A stretch of DNA of 64,000 nucleotides from contig CM077599.1 in assembly GCA_039654915.1 (NCBI GenBank), forward strand, positions 83,482,001 through 83,546,000, read 5' to 3'. Each line of letters begins with the position of its first letter. The first letter of the stretch is position 1. Both the position numbers and the translations under genes were made by a program. The notes under the pieces were generated by a model. That model was not told the origin of the DNA. It did not search any database and saw nothing but the letters and a program-made list of their open reading frames with translations. Positions 11,301 through 28,790 of this stretch are shown piece after piece. The DNA comes from Aquilaria yunnanensis. Its lineage: Eukaryota; Streptophyta; Magnoliopsida; Malvales; Thymelaeaceae.

Positions 11301-14300
11301 CTACTAAATATTTGCTTTATATTAGTATAGGGGTGCCATAGTATTTTTTTTTTCAGTTTGACTTTACCACTTAAAGGAACTAAAACTTGATATTGTCAAT
11401 TAAATTGGAGTAATATCGGTATTTGTGGAACTAAAATAAAAGGGAAAAAGAAAATCATAAATATGACTTGAAAACTTCATTATTTTTGGGAAAAATAACT
11501 TTTTTAGATACTAAAATAATTTATTGCAATAAGTACAAAGGTAAATTCTGTGGTATTCTTGACCTTTAATCTGTGAGAATAAATAATATATTTAAGATGA
11601 AACCAAAAAAAAAAAAATAGATGTAAGTTGTCCCATGAAAATTACCCTAGATATAATCTTCAATTTGTTTTATTTTTAACTTAGATAAAATAAATTATTA
11701 AAATATACAATTAACACTGAAAAAATTAATCTCCTTCAATATCCATCATTTATGTGGGCTAAATTTCATCCTAAACTTTTGATTGTTTACTTTCCATTCT
11801 AAAACAATTAAAAATATTTTAATTTGATCCTTACTAGGTGTAATTTGTGAATTTAACCAAAAGTTGTTCCGCAATAATTGCATGTATTATGCACAATAAC
11901 TATTTCATATCCATGATTTATGTGAGCTAAATATACTATTAAACTATACAATTAATCACACTAATATGAAATAAATTTAAAAAAGTTTAGAACTAAAAGA
12001 GAATTTTTTTAATTGATTAAGGAGGATGAAATATATTATCAATTAATAGTTATCTATATTTTATTAATAATAAGATATTTAAAAAAACATAATTTCGAAA
12101 AAAAAATAATGAAAAAATAATGTTCAAAGTAGAAAATGGGCCCTCGTGGTTCTAAATTTTGACTTAAAGAGAAGTCAATAGGGAAAAGATAATTATCAAA
12201 GAGGTAAGACTACATTTATATTAGTATGAGGATTTCATTGTTCTGGGCGAACTACGATCACAAAGTTAATTTATTACGGCAAATACAAGGGTAAATTTCA
12301 TGGAGGTCCATAAATTTTAATTCATGTCTCAACTTCATTCTGAGGTGGCTCACCAAATCCTATTTCTTCCCAGGAATAAAGACTTTTTCTCATTTAAAAA
12401 AAGAAAAAATCAATAATTTAATCTGTCCATCAAGTTTCAAAAAGTTTTTGGGTAATATAAATGCATTAGAAATAAAATTATTGGAAATTTTAAACTATGA
12501 TTGAAATTTGATTCGAGACAATCACTATTATTTTAAAAGATTTAATGCACTAGGTAACTACCCCAAATATAAAATTCATTTAAAAAATCCAAATCATTGC
12601 ATTTTTATTATTAGTAAAACCCCCTTTTAAGAAAAAAAATTATGTCAAATTTAGTTCTTTAAACTTGGAGAAAATATAGTATCAACACTAATAAACTTAA
12701 AACCCTTCAATGTTAGCTATTTATATATATGTTTACAAAAGTTTCTTTTCTAACTTTGATAAAATATGATATCAAAAAATTTAAAACCTTCAATATTAAT
12801 TATATTTGTGTGTTTCTCTGTAGGAAAAATATTTTGAAAAAAAACTAAATAATTTTGAAGAATTATAGATATAATCTTAGAAATTAATGACTAGGGCACA
12901 TAGTGCTAAAAAATTTTAAATTAAGAAAAAAATTATTAATAAATAAGCATAACTAAACCTAAAACTTAAATAAATCTATTTACTAGACAATACTTAAAGA
13001 GTAAATATCGCTAGTTGTCCCTAAACTATGCCTATGTTGCTTAATCATCTCAAAACTGTTAGGTGTTGCACCAATCGTCCTCAAATTTTTTAACTGTTGT
13101 ACTTTTATCCTGCCGTCCATTAAACCGTTAAAGATTGATGGAAAAGTGATGTCACATCAGTAGCTACAGCATTTTTCGATGACATATCAGCAGCCACATC
13201 ATTTTTCCATCCATATTTAATGGTTTAGTTGACGGCAGGATAAAAGTGCAACAATTAAAAAGTTTAAGGATAATTGGTGCAACACCTGTTAGTTCCGGGA
13301 TGATTAAGCAACATGGGCATAGTTTAGGGATAACTGATGATATTTACCAATACTTAAAAGTGCAGATTCGACCAAAAGAACCCTATAAAAGCCATTAAAG
13401 CTTGCCATTTGGCTCAATTATTCCATTCAGCTTTTATTTTGGCTAATTAAGTCACCAATATTATTAAGTCAGCCCAATTATGTCACTGCCATTACTAAGT
13501 TGGTCCAATTATGTCGCAAATGTTTCTCATTTGATCCGATTTGACCACTGTTATTAATAAGTTGTACAATTCACTTCTACTAATCACATTTTACATGAGA
13601 CCTTAACTGTAGAACTGAATTATCATCGCAATGTCACAACTCCAAGTTGTTGTTTACGGAATGCTGACGGACGAAGAATGGGAGGAGAGAAACAGCCACT
13701 ACCTGCTCATTGCTCCTCAGTGACCCATTTAATATCTTGAACTTGATTCCCAGCAATTTTTTTAATGAAAATTCAGTCTTGGAAGAAGTATGTTAGGAAA
13801 CTTATCAATTGAAAGGGGCATAATTTTTAAAATTAAAGTTGAGTGGCATAATTGAGGTAGAGTAAAAAAATTAATGGGGTTTTTTTTTTTTTTTGCATTT
13901 CTACCTTGTAGATTTTGGTAAAAAGTTCTCATAAGAACTTGTATTCTTTCTCAAAAGTTTCGTGCCAACAATGATAATAAGGAGTCGTAAATTTTATTCA
14001 AAAAAGTATTATAAGGAACTACTCCTAATGTATATTAGCCTTGATATATGGTTTATAAGATCTTTAGTTTTGACAATTTTCTTTACTCATAAATTATGTA
14101 TCTTATTATCAATCATGAAGATATCAACAATCTAAACTATTTTAATTCTATTATATTCCATTATATACACTATTGTTAGGTGCAACGCACTTGTCCGCTT
14201 ACTAGTTCATGCTAAATTAATAAACTTACTTCTGTTCGATATGTAGGGGAAAGCCAAAAATCACATGTAGTGGTGATAGCAATTGTATCTTCAGTAGCTG

Positions 14301-16229
14301 CATCTGCCATACTTCTTCTCATTAGCTTATTAACCTTACTAAGAAGACAAGGAAAAGTAATTAAGAACACAAGAGGCAGAGAAGAAGGTAAAAGTTATAC
14401 TAATACTTCTACCACTTTCTTTGTGCTAGTCTTCTAAGCTAATATAGGAAATCTGGAGCTGGTCTTCCCAGCAATATATAGAAACATTTCCATTTATTAA
14501 TTTGTGTAGGCAATTAGAGCCAAGCTGCTGCCCTGGACTCGTTGCAGTATAATTTGGTCGTAATTCGAGCTGCCACCAACAACTTCTCCATTGAAAGCAT
14601 ATTAGGCAGAGGAGGATTTGGCGAGGTCTACAAGGTAACAATTTTTATTTTTCTTTTTTTATATATAGAAATATTGTTACAAGTATAGAAAAGGAGGAGA
14701 GATGCTATAGAAATATAGAATAGGTACTAAGGAGTGTAACTGCTTTTTCAGAACCCGAAAAGGTAACTAAACTAGCATTTATTGTCATTATGTGAGAAAA
14801 TGGGAGAGACATGAGTCGAACCCTTAACCTAACTCACTTTGGATATCCCTTTTACTATTCAACCAAAGAGGTGGGACAAAAGGTAACATTTTTTAATGTC
14901 TTAGTATAATAGTTTGCCATGTCTTTTCATTGTGGGCTCGCATCACATCTATGTGATGACATATGACATGTTTGTCACACCTAATTTTATTTGTTTGAGA
15001 CACTTGATTGTTGAGTAATAATCACTAATCATTTTGTGCTTTTTTCAGGGTCAGCTTCCAGATGGACGAGAAGTTGCTGTTAAAAAGTTGTCAAGAAGCT
15101 CTGTCCAAGGTGTAGAGCAATTCAAGAATGAGGTTCAGTTGCTAGCCAGACTTCAGCATCGAAATCTCGTGAGGTTACTTGGATATTGCATGGAAGGAGA
15201 TGAAAACATAATTATCTACGAATACATGCCCAACCAAAGCCTTGACTATTTCCTATTTAGTAAGCACCACCACTCTCATCCTCATCAAGTGATACTTATT
15301 ATATTAGTTTACATGTTTTATGGAACTAATAGTAATTGATTTCAAACCATTTACAGATCCTGAAAAACAAGCACAACTAGATTGGTCAAAGCGGTATAAC
15401 CTAATTGCAGGGATTGCTAGAGGCATGCTCTATCTCCACAAGGATTCTCGGCTCAGAGTCATACATCGTGATCTTAAGGCAAGCAATATATTACTCGATC
15501 AAGACATGAACCCCAAAATATGTGACTTTGGCATTGCAAAAATAGCAGATCAAACTCAATGGAGTACAAGCAAAATTGTCGGTACATTGTGAGTTTATAT
15601 TCTTTTTCCAATTGCTTGTACCTGTATTATATACATATTTATATAGTCCATAATTATTTTGATTGATTGTAGTGGTTATATTCCTCCCGAATATATGATG
15701 CATGGCAAGTACTCAGTCAAATCAGATGTTTGCAGCTTTGGTTTCTTAATTTTGGAGATCATAAGTGGCAAGAAGAACAACAATTTGGCTGAGACTCTTA
15801 CAAGCTATGTAAGTATTATGATTTGATACTAATAATCAATGGTCCAATAATTGATTTACTTAATTTGTGATGCTTTATATTATGTATGATTAAATTAACA
15901 TACAATAGGCTTGGAGACATTGGACAAAAGGAGATCCACTTGAAATACTGGACCCTGTAGTGAAGGATCGCTATTCCCCAGAGGAAGTCACCAAGTGCAT
16001 CAACATAGGGTTGTTGTGTGTTCAGGATGATCCAAGCGATAGGCCCACAATGGCAGCCCTGATTCATATGCTTAATACTTCCTCCATTGCATTACCATCT
16101 CCTAACCAACCTGCATTTTCTAATCCCGACAGGGCAACACCCACTAGACCAATTAATTTGGAGGGACCTGAACTGTACGCTAACCTATCAGTAAATGAAG
16201 CATCAATCACTGACTTGTATCCTCGGTAG
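4514..16229 (+). CDS. CRK: CRK-A: cysteine-rich receptor-like kinase, with an in-frame stop in exon 3
   Basis: Seven exons: 4514-5333, 14247-14387, 14510-14634, 15049-15259, 15357-15588, 15673-15808, 15909-16229. All junctions are GT-AG and phases agree, giving 1986 bases (661 codons plus stop). Order: signal peptide, two DUF26 domains, membrane span, Ser/Thr kinase. CRKs sit in the plasma membrane and signal in defence and stress. Exon lengths of exons 2-7 equal those of CRK-B exactly. The fault is codon 14515-14517, TAG where CRK-B has TGG, just after the membrane exon; it would leave a receptor without kinase. An alternative acceptor at 14523-14524 would skip it in frame by removing five codons. 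Either a recent pseudogene or a gene saved by splicing; the rest shows no damage. Confidence 0.8.
5334..7229. other. First part of CRK-A intron 1: diverged repeat sequence
   Basis: About 5690-7020 has the look of an old interspersed repeat: it contains short internal duplications, for example two copies of an ACTAGTTTTCCTA block around 6071 and 6121, and GTGTTAA/ACGCG patches. No coding domain or LTR end is visible. Confidence 0.25.
7230..8000 (-). mobile_element. L1-type LINE fragment (reverse transcriptase), degenerate
   Basis: On the minus strand several frames together give a plant LINE ORF2: first [14 protein letters not shown] (near 7900) and LVNGSPT, then a decayed YADD-box region, then the LPVG... 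[16 protein letters not shown]... TMIK stretch of the long minus ORF at 7230-7736. Frames shift and stops occur, so it is dead. It lies inside CRK-A intron 1, antisense to the gene. A poly-C run lies at about 7255-7280 beside it. Confidence 0.75.
8213..8525. mobile_element. Stowaway-like MITE
   Basis: Left end CTTCTTCCATTCCAATTTA and the reverse complement of the right end (CCTCCCTCCGTCTTAATTTA) match the plant mariner/Stowaway terminus. A TA precedes the left end; the right TA is lost. The 313-bp AT-rich interior has no coding capacity. Confidence 0.6.
9112..11015 (-). mobile_element. 5'-truncated L1-type LINE: RT C-terminus and zf-RVT region
   Basis: Read on the minus strand: at about 10980-10860 a [13 protein letters not shown] motif, then the frame 10423-10845 with [31 protein letters not shown] and LPLFFFSLF, then 10236-10469 with a WGG...[24 protein letters not shown] stretch, then 9520-9990 with the Cys/His RT-associated zinc-finger region. 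Order and spacing are those of plant LINE ORF2. The 3' end carries a poly(A), seen as the T-run at about 9112-9123. The 5' end breaks off near 11015. Frame changes show it is inactive. It lies antisense in CRK-A intron 1. Confidence 0.8.
11020..12987. other. CRK-A intron 1: AT-rich sequence, partly shared with CRK-B intron 1
   Basis: From about 12230 onwards the sequence aligns by eye to CRK-B intron 1 from about 23100, for example the shared GGTAAATTTCATGGAGGTCC at 12290 and 23150. So this part predates the gene duplication. 11020-12230 has no counterpart I can find and no coding frame. Confidence 0.45.
12999..13347. mobile_element. Mutator-like MITE with 11-bp target duplication and a paralogous empty site
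   Basis: Long inverted repeats start GTAAATATC and continue through TCCCTAAACTATGCC at both ends, so the 349-bp element folds nearly end to end. It is flanked by the direct repeat CAATACTTAAA at 12988-12998 and 13348-13358. CRK-B intron 1 has the unoccupied site at about 24046-24062 (TAATACTTAAAAGTG), so the element inserted after the CRK-A/CRK-B duplication. Target-site length of 9-11 bp fits the Mutator superfamily. No ORF. Confidence 0.8.
14170..14206 (+). mobile_element. Possible Helitron 3' terminus
   Basis: A small palindrome (GTGCAACGCAC, 14180-14190) is followed 11 bases later by CTAGT at 14202-14206 and then T. Helitrons end in a hairpin plus CTRRT and insert before T. The paralogous site at 25108-25134 has GTGCAATGCAC and CTAAT, also of CTRRT form. 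No 5' TC end or Rep/helicase can be seen, so this is suggestive only. Confidence 0.3.
14735..14885 (-). mobile_element. tRNA-derived SINE in CRK-A intron 3
   Basis: On the minus strand an A box (TGGTTGAATAG, near 14865) and a B box (GGTTCGACTC, near 14820) are spaced as in tRNA-derived SINEs, and a T-run at about 14729-14735 could be the poly(A) tail. The same element is at the same place in CRK-B intron 3, so insertion predates the duplication. Confidence 0.5.
15049..16229 (+). CDS. CRK: CRK-A kinase exons 4-7
   Basis: With exon 3 (Gly-loop [11 protein letters not shown], about residues 352-362) these exons give a complete Ser/Thr kinase domain: ATP-binding Lys in EVAVKKL (about 374), HRDLKASN (HRD about 469-471), DFG (about 489-491), activation segment, PPEY in place of APE, and a C-terminal tail ending in TDLYPR before TAG at 16227-16229. 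All catalytic residues are present, so despite the upstream stop there is no sign of relaxed decay here. Two unusual residues are SDVCSFG where most relatives have SDVYSFG, and LHKDSRL where LHEDSRL is usual. Confidence 0.85.
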
Positions 16230-17000
16230 TTTTGTCCCAATTTACTTGTACTATGTACTCCTTCCTTTCATCAAGTAATATTGTAGCTTTCCAGCTTTTA
16301 GTAAAAGATTCAACAGGATATGGAAATAGATATAGTTAGAACTTTATGTAGTAAATGGGCTACACGCAACACAAAAAGGTAAACATGCTCTATATAAAGA
16401 TAATTTTCTCCTGTTGGGCTTTGGGGAGGGGACAACATCACTAGGAATGAGGTCGCATTGCTCCATGGGCAAATGTTCTGTCAAGAGGCTGGGGTGGTTT
16501 TCAGGGGACCTTGCAGTGTCTTCGTCTTGGTCCTTTCTCGAATCATTGTCACAGGCCATTCTGTGAGGAGTTAGAACCATGAATCACCATGGAAAATGGA
16601 TATAAAAAGGAAACAGAAATAGGGTTATGGTTAACTAAATTTTGGGGAACCAGACGAGCATGAAACACGTTCTGAAGAACTGATTCTGCGAGTTATAATC
16701 AGACATTTAGGGGTGCCACATCGCCTCAAGCTCTATATTTTGTTATGCAGCTGAAGGAAAACAGGTGGGTTGCATGATGGAGAAAGGCTATCTTTCAATA
16801 AGATGTAGGATAAACTATCCCCTGTGTTAATGGGTAGCATCCTGCTACAATCCTGCTGCAAGTCCGAGGCCCAAGTAATTCTATTTGTCTTGTCTTAGTA
16901 AATGCATGAAAAAAAATATCTCACCCACTCATCCCATTGGTTGCTCAGTGTTGGATTGTGTTTATAACTTGCAAATTTGTTTTATCATAACTAAGGACAA
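16230..17000. other. 3' flank of CRK-A, duplicated downstream of CRK-B
   Basis: The first about 350 bases and 16550-16860 match 27169-27300 and 28130-28530 downstream of CRK-B. A short minus ORF (16344-16580) has a counterpart at 28062-28280. Relative to the other unit, about 1 kb holding the last two LPXD exons is missing at about 16915. No gene is called in this stretch. Confidence 0.4.
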
Positions 17001-17013
17001 ATTAAGGAGATAC

Positions 17014-17681
17014 CTTTGACGTTATAGTAACAAGGTCACGAATTGCTACTCTTCCCCCTAGGGCCACATAGTCTCCAATCCAGAAGCATGCCAAAGAAAA
17101 AATAGGTAAAACTCACATGAACTTTAGAAACTTCTGCAATTTTACAGAATGAATGCCAAAAACTGATTAGGAAGGTTACAAATAACAAAAAGATCAAAGA
17201 AAGAAAAGGCATACGTTACTGAACCCGCAATCCCAACTTGTCCATAATAGCATGCAACTATTTCCAATTATTACATGGTGACCAATCTGTGAGACAGCAA
17301 ACGTGTGAGATTATACTGTAGAATATGCAAAGCAATATGTTAGTTGACTGACTGACCACATATCCACTCATGTGTGTGTGTGTGTTGGTTGATTGAAAGC
17401 CAGTTTTAACAGTAGAGCAAGAAAACAGGCCACCTGAAGTAAATTATCTATTTTTGAATGGCCTCCAATGACAGTCTCTCTCCAACTGCATGAAAAACAG
17501 ACACTTCACTTATTCTTGAAGATTAACAATTAGCTCTAGCTTTGATACTTGCTAAAAAAGTAAGCAGATACATTCAAGTTTCTGTATAAAATATCTAGAG
17601 CAAACACGTGCCTGACCTGCCCCTTCCAATGCATGTATTTGCTCCAATCTCCACATGGCTCCCAATCCTAGCAATCAATGT
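17014..17681 (-). pseudogene. Partial LPXD pseudogene (exons 5-8 only)
   Basis: The minus strand holds relics of LPXD exons 5 (17681-17617), 6 (17485-17434), 7 (17286-17215) and 8 (to 17014), colinear with the full gene at 28791-32032. Exon 7 is 72 bases instead of 71, a one-base insertion that shifts frame after SCML. The acceptor before exon 8 has changed from CAG to CTG. In exon 5 the conserved IDRG has become IGRG. Exons 1-4 and 9-10 are absent. Homology stops near 17780 at an A-run. It is a by-product of the tandem duplication that carried CRK-A or CRK-B, and cannot make enzyme. Confidence 0.85.
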
Positions 17682-17789
17682 CTGATGTAACCAATATAAC
17701 AATGACAGAAAAAGATATATGCTGAGACAAACTAGTTTTATTATGTCCCTGATGGACAACAACAAATCCACCAACACCCAAAAAAAAAA

Positions 17790-19290
17790 AAAAAAACCAT
17801 TTCATATGGAGTATAAACATTAGAATGTAGTATGAAATGGGTACTGTTGTGAATTGTCTGCCATCTGTAAATGCGTGGGTTGGTTAGGGGAATGGCATAA
17901 AAATCACATGGTATTTCCTTCGTGTTATATTTTGTTTGAAGGTGTCTTAAGGTGGCAAGTCGGTTATATACGTGTGCTTATGCGTGGAGGTTATTTATGA
18001 TGAGAAGTGTGAGAATGTTTGTATGGCATTTTCTAGTTGGTTTATTATGGAGTTGATGTGCTCACCACCAAAAAACAATTTTGGCTGAATTATACGTGCA
18101 AGGAATCTCTGCTTGAATTTCTGTAAATAATTTAGTACTTAGGCTTCATGTATGATGTTTTATTTTCCAAATACTAAAAAATGTAAAATACGAGAAAAGT
18201 AAATCTTGGTCATTGTACTGTTTTATATTGTATAAGAAAGTTCGCAAAAAATTAATAAAATTTCATTTTATTTAAGTCTTTGAGCATTAATTAGAATTCA
18301 CTATAATTAGGTGCCTTTCACATCTAATAAAGAATAACGTCTACCAACATTATACGTTGCATTTATAGTTTAACAGATACTATCTCTTTCTATTACTCTT
18401 ATTTTGTTAATTACCAATATTTGTATATGTTAAAGAAAACAAAAATTTGTTCGTCTACACTCTGTTTTTTGTAAGATGTTTTAGCCAAAAATTTATTCTA
18501 AGTATGACGGAAACAAGACAACAGGTGACAGATAACCAAATTTAGAATCCTTTCGTTCTATGAAAAGAAAAGGTTTTTTTTTCAAATTTTTTGAAACTTC
18601 GACGTTAAACATCTTTGTTCATTCTTTCTACTCGCTTTCCCGCAGCGCAGCGTGGCGCGAGCGCCATCGCTCGTCTTCCGTTCGTCACGCTTGCGTTAAC
18701 GTGTTAAGGACGGATCGGGTTGGACTGATTCGCGGGTCTTGTTCGACCCGTGTTCCGAAACTCCCATAATGCCCCCCTGCTGAGATGCGATGGTTAGGGG
18801 GCCGGCGACTGCCACATCCACTCACGCCTGCCACTGCTCCCCACCCCGCCACCACCCAACAGATTTAAGCAGCCCGCTGCTCCAGTGAGCCCAACGTCTC
18901 CATCCGGCAAATCGCGCTCGAACCCATGCGGGACTCGGCATCTAATTAATCTGATTCTTGTCTGCAAATCGTCTCCATCCTGCAACTGGACCAAGTAGTC
19001 ATCGTTCTTGGACGGGTTTGAGGACGGAGAGGTTGTGGTTTGACGCATCGTGGTCTAGCATACGTAGCCGAGTGAGATGCAGTGGCGGGTTCCAACGTCA
19101 GAGTCGGACTCGTTCTCCGCCGGGGTGAGAAGCAGAGGTGGGGCAGCTGTGCGGCCGGGAAAACAGACGGAATCACTGTGAGATTAGGACGAGTGGTAGA
19201 GGCTGTAATTTTAGGTGATTCGATGCCCATATTCAGAGTTGTCCCAAAGTAAGTCAAAGGAGACCAACCCAGTTTACGCGCTAACACAAG
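17790..19290. other. Spacer between the two duplicated units, no gene recognised
   Basis: AT-rich up to about 18550, then a GC-richer stretch (18640-19200) with short ORFs on both strands that resemble nothing I know. No similarity to the sequence upstream of CRK-A is apparent beyond the last about 27 bases before the start codon. Confidence 0.3.
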
Positions 19291-19293
19291 CGT

Positions 19294-19302
19294 TATATAT
19301 AT
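19294..19302 (+). promoter_or_regulatory. Candidate TATA box of CRK-B
   Basis: TATATATA lies about 40-48 bases before the favoured start at 19342. That is close for a plant 5' leader, so transcription would start near the ATG. CRK-A has no equivalent box at this position. Confidence 0.35.
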
Positions 19303-19341
19303 ACGGGCATAGGAATGGGAATCCAATTCGATCAAGCATCC

Positions 19342-27168
<7,827 letters not shown>

Positions 27169-27866
27169 TTTCATCCCAATTTACTTGTACTACGTACTCC
27201 TTCCTTTCATCAAATAATATTTGTAGCTTTCCAGCTTTTGTAAAATATTCAACAGGATATGGAAATAGATATAGTTAGAACTTTATGTAGTAAATGGGCT
27301 ACACAAAAAGTTTGGGTTATGGGGTTGGTGAGGGGGTTTTTTAGGATGTGGCATTATTTGGGTTTTCCTTTGATCAACTCACAGTAATCTTTTGTATTCT
27401 GTGCTATTTTTAATGCACTTTCTTTTTGCTGATAAAAAATGGGCTATGCGGAAAGCTCTTCCAAGTTTTGATGGCTCATAAGCTAATATATTATATGGTT
27501 ATGAGAACTGGTCTCAAGGTTATTGCATCATCACACATGTAGGGAAAATCATATGCAGGTTTCATGCCTTTGAACTAGTTTCACACATGTCTAAATCTTG
27601 TGCCTCTTGTATGTTGCACTAATTTCTTTTTCTTTTCTTTCTTCATTTTTGAAATCACACCCTTTCATCTATTACATATATCAGCATTAGCCATGGACTG
27701 TGGTGTACAGAAACTATATTACTAATGTCCATTGGGTGATTGATTATATCTAAAAGTGTAAGAGAGAATTCAGCAATGAGGCTTACCATTAATTAAGCGA
27801 CATGAATTAATTGTGTTAATAATTATCGAACTAAAACACGATGTTACTGTTTATATTATACATAGA
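27169..27866. other. 3' flank of CRK-B
   Basis: The first about 130 bases match the CRK-A 3' flank and probably hold the 3' UTR. From about 27305 to 27866 is sequence absent downstream of CRK-A; no gene seen. Confidence 0.35.
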
Positions 27867-28049
27867 TCCTAGAACAAAAACGCAGTTGGATTGGTACAAT
27901 TGCTCGAGGATCCAAGCGACCGACTGACAATGGCGGCCCTTGTCCTTATGCTTGACACTTCCTCCGTTGTTTATACCAAACATGGAGGGCTTAGTTGATG
28001 CCAACCTACTGTGGATGAAGCATCAGTTACCGACTTGCATCATCGGTAG
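27867..28049 (+). pseudogene. CRK kinase scrap (exon 5 start fused to exon 7 end)
   Basis: Starts like exon 5 after an ATAG acceptor (DPRTKTQLDW), then jumps to the exon 7 region in another frame (EDPSDRLTMAALVLMLDTSSV) and decays towards a TDLHHR-like end with TAG at 28047-28049. About 450 codons of kinase are deleted. It shows that a third CRK copy once lay here. Confidence 0.7.
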
Positions 28050-28790
28050 ATTCTTTTTGTGTTAGCTCCAAAACCCATGGTTAAGACTAATAAGTTGTGT
28101 CCAATCTCCCAAGTCCACTAGGAATGAGAGGACAACATCACTAGGAATGAGGTCACATTGCTCCATGGGCAAATGTTCTGTCAAGAGGGTGGGGTGGATT
28201 TCAAGGGCCCTTGTAATGTCTTCTTCTTGGTCATTTCTCGTATCATTGTCACAAGCCATTCTATGAGGAGTTAGAACCATGAATCACCATGGAAAATGGA
28301 TATAAGAAGGAAGCAAAAATAGGGTTAAGGTTAACTTAATTTTGGGGAATCAGACGAGCATGAAACACGTTCTGGAGAACTGATTCTCCGACTCATAATC
28401 AGACATTTTGTTATGCAGCTGAAGGAAAACAGGTGGGTTGCATGATGGAGAAAGGCTATCTTTCAATAAGATGTAGGATTATCTATCCCCTGTGTTAATA
28501 GGTAGCATCTTGCTACAAGCTAGATTATCGTGTATTCTCTTATTGGTCCCAAAGGTTCTTCAGTACAATATTATAGTTGTTTTTGGCATGAGGGTTCACT
28601 AATCAAACAATTTCTAGTACAATTTGGAGACGCAGGCACTTCTGCAAAATCCAGAATACCTAGAAACACGTAACCAGATGGTAATATTACTATTAGACAA
28701 ACCTTCACTTCCGCTCTTTGCAAGCTGCAACATAAATGGTTCGTGGTCTGGTCATCCAGACGCTGTAGCAGTCAGCAGCAGCTGTAGCCT
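28050..28790. other. Duplicated spacer with a conserved minus ORF
   Basis: Matches 16340-16860 downstream of CRK-A. A minus ORF (28280-28062) starts MVLTPHRMACDND and stays open in both copies with several substitutions, but I know no such protein. It lies 3' of LPXD on the same strand. Treated as unassigned. Confidence 0.3.

Noticed and set aside
19315..19341. Upstream start codon for CRK-B
   Set aside because: The 9-residue extension precedes the signal peptide and is not present in CRK-A; the downstream ATG at 19342 aligns with the CRK-A start.
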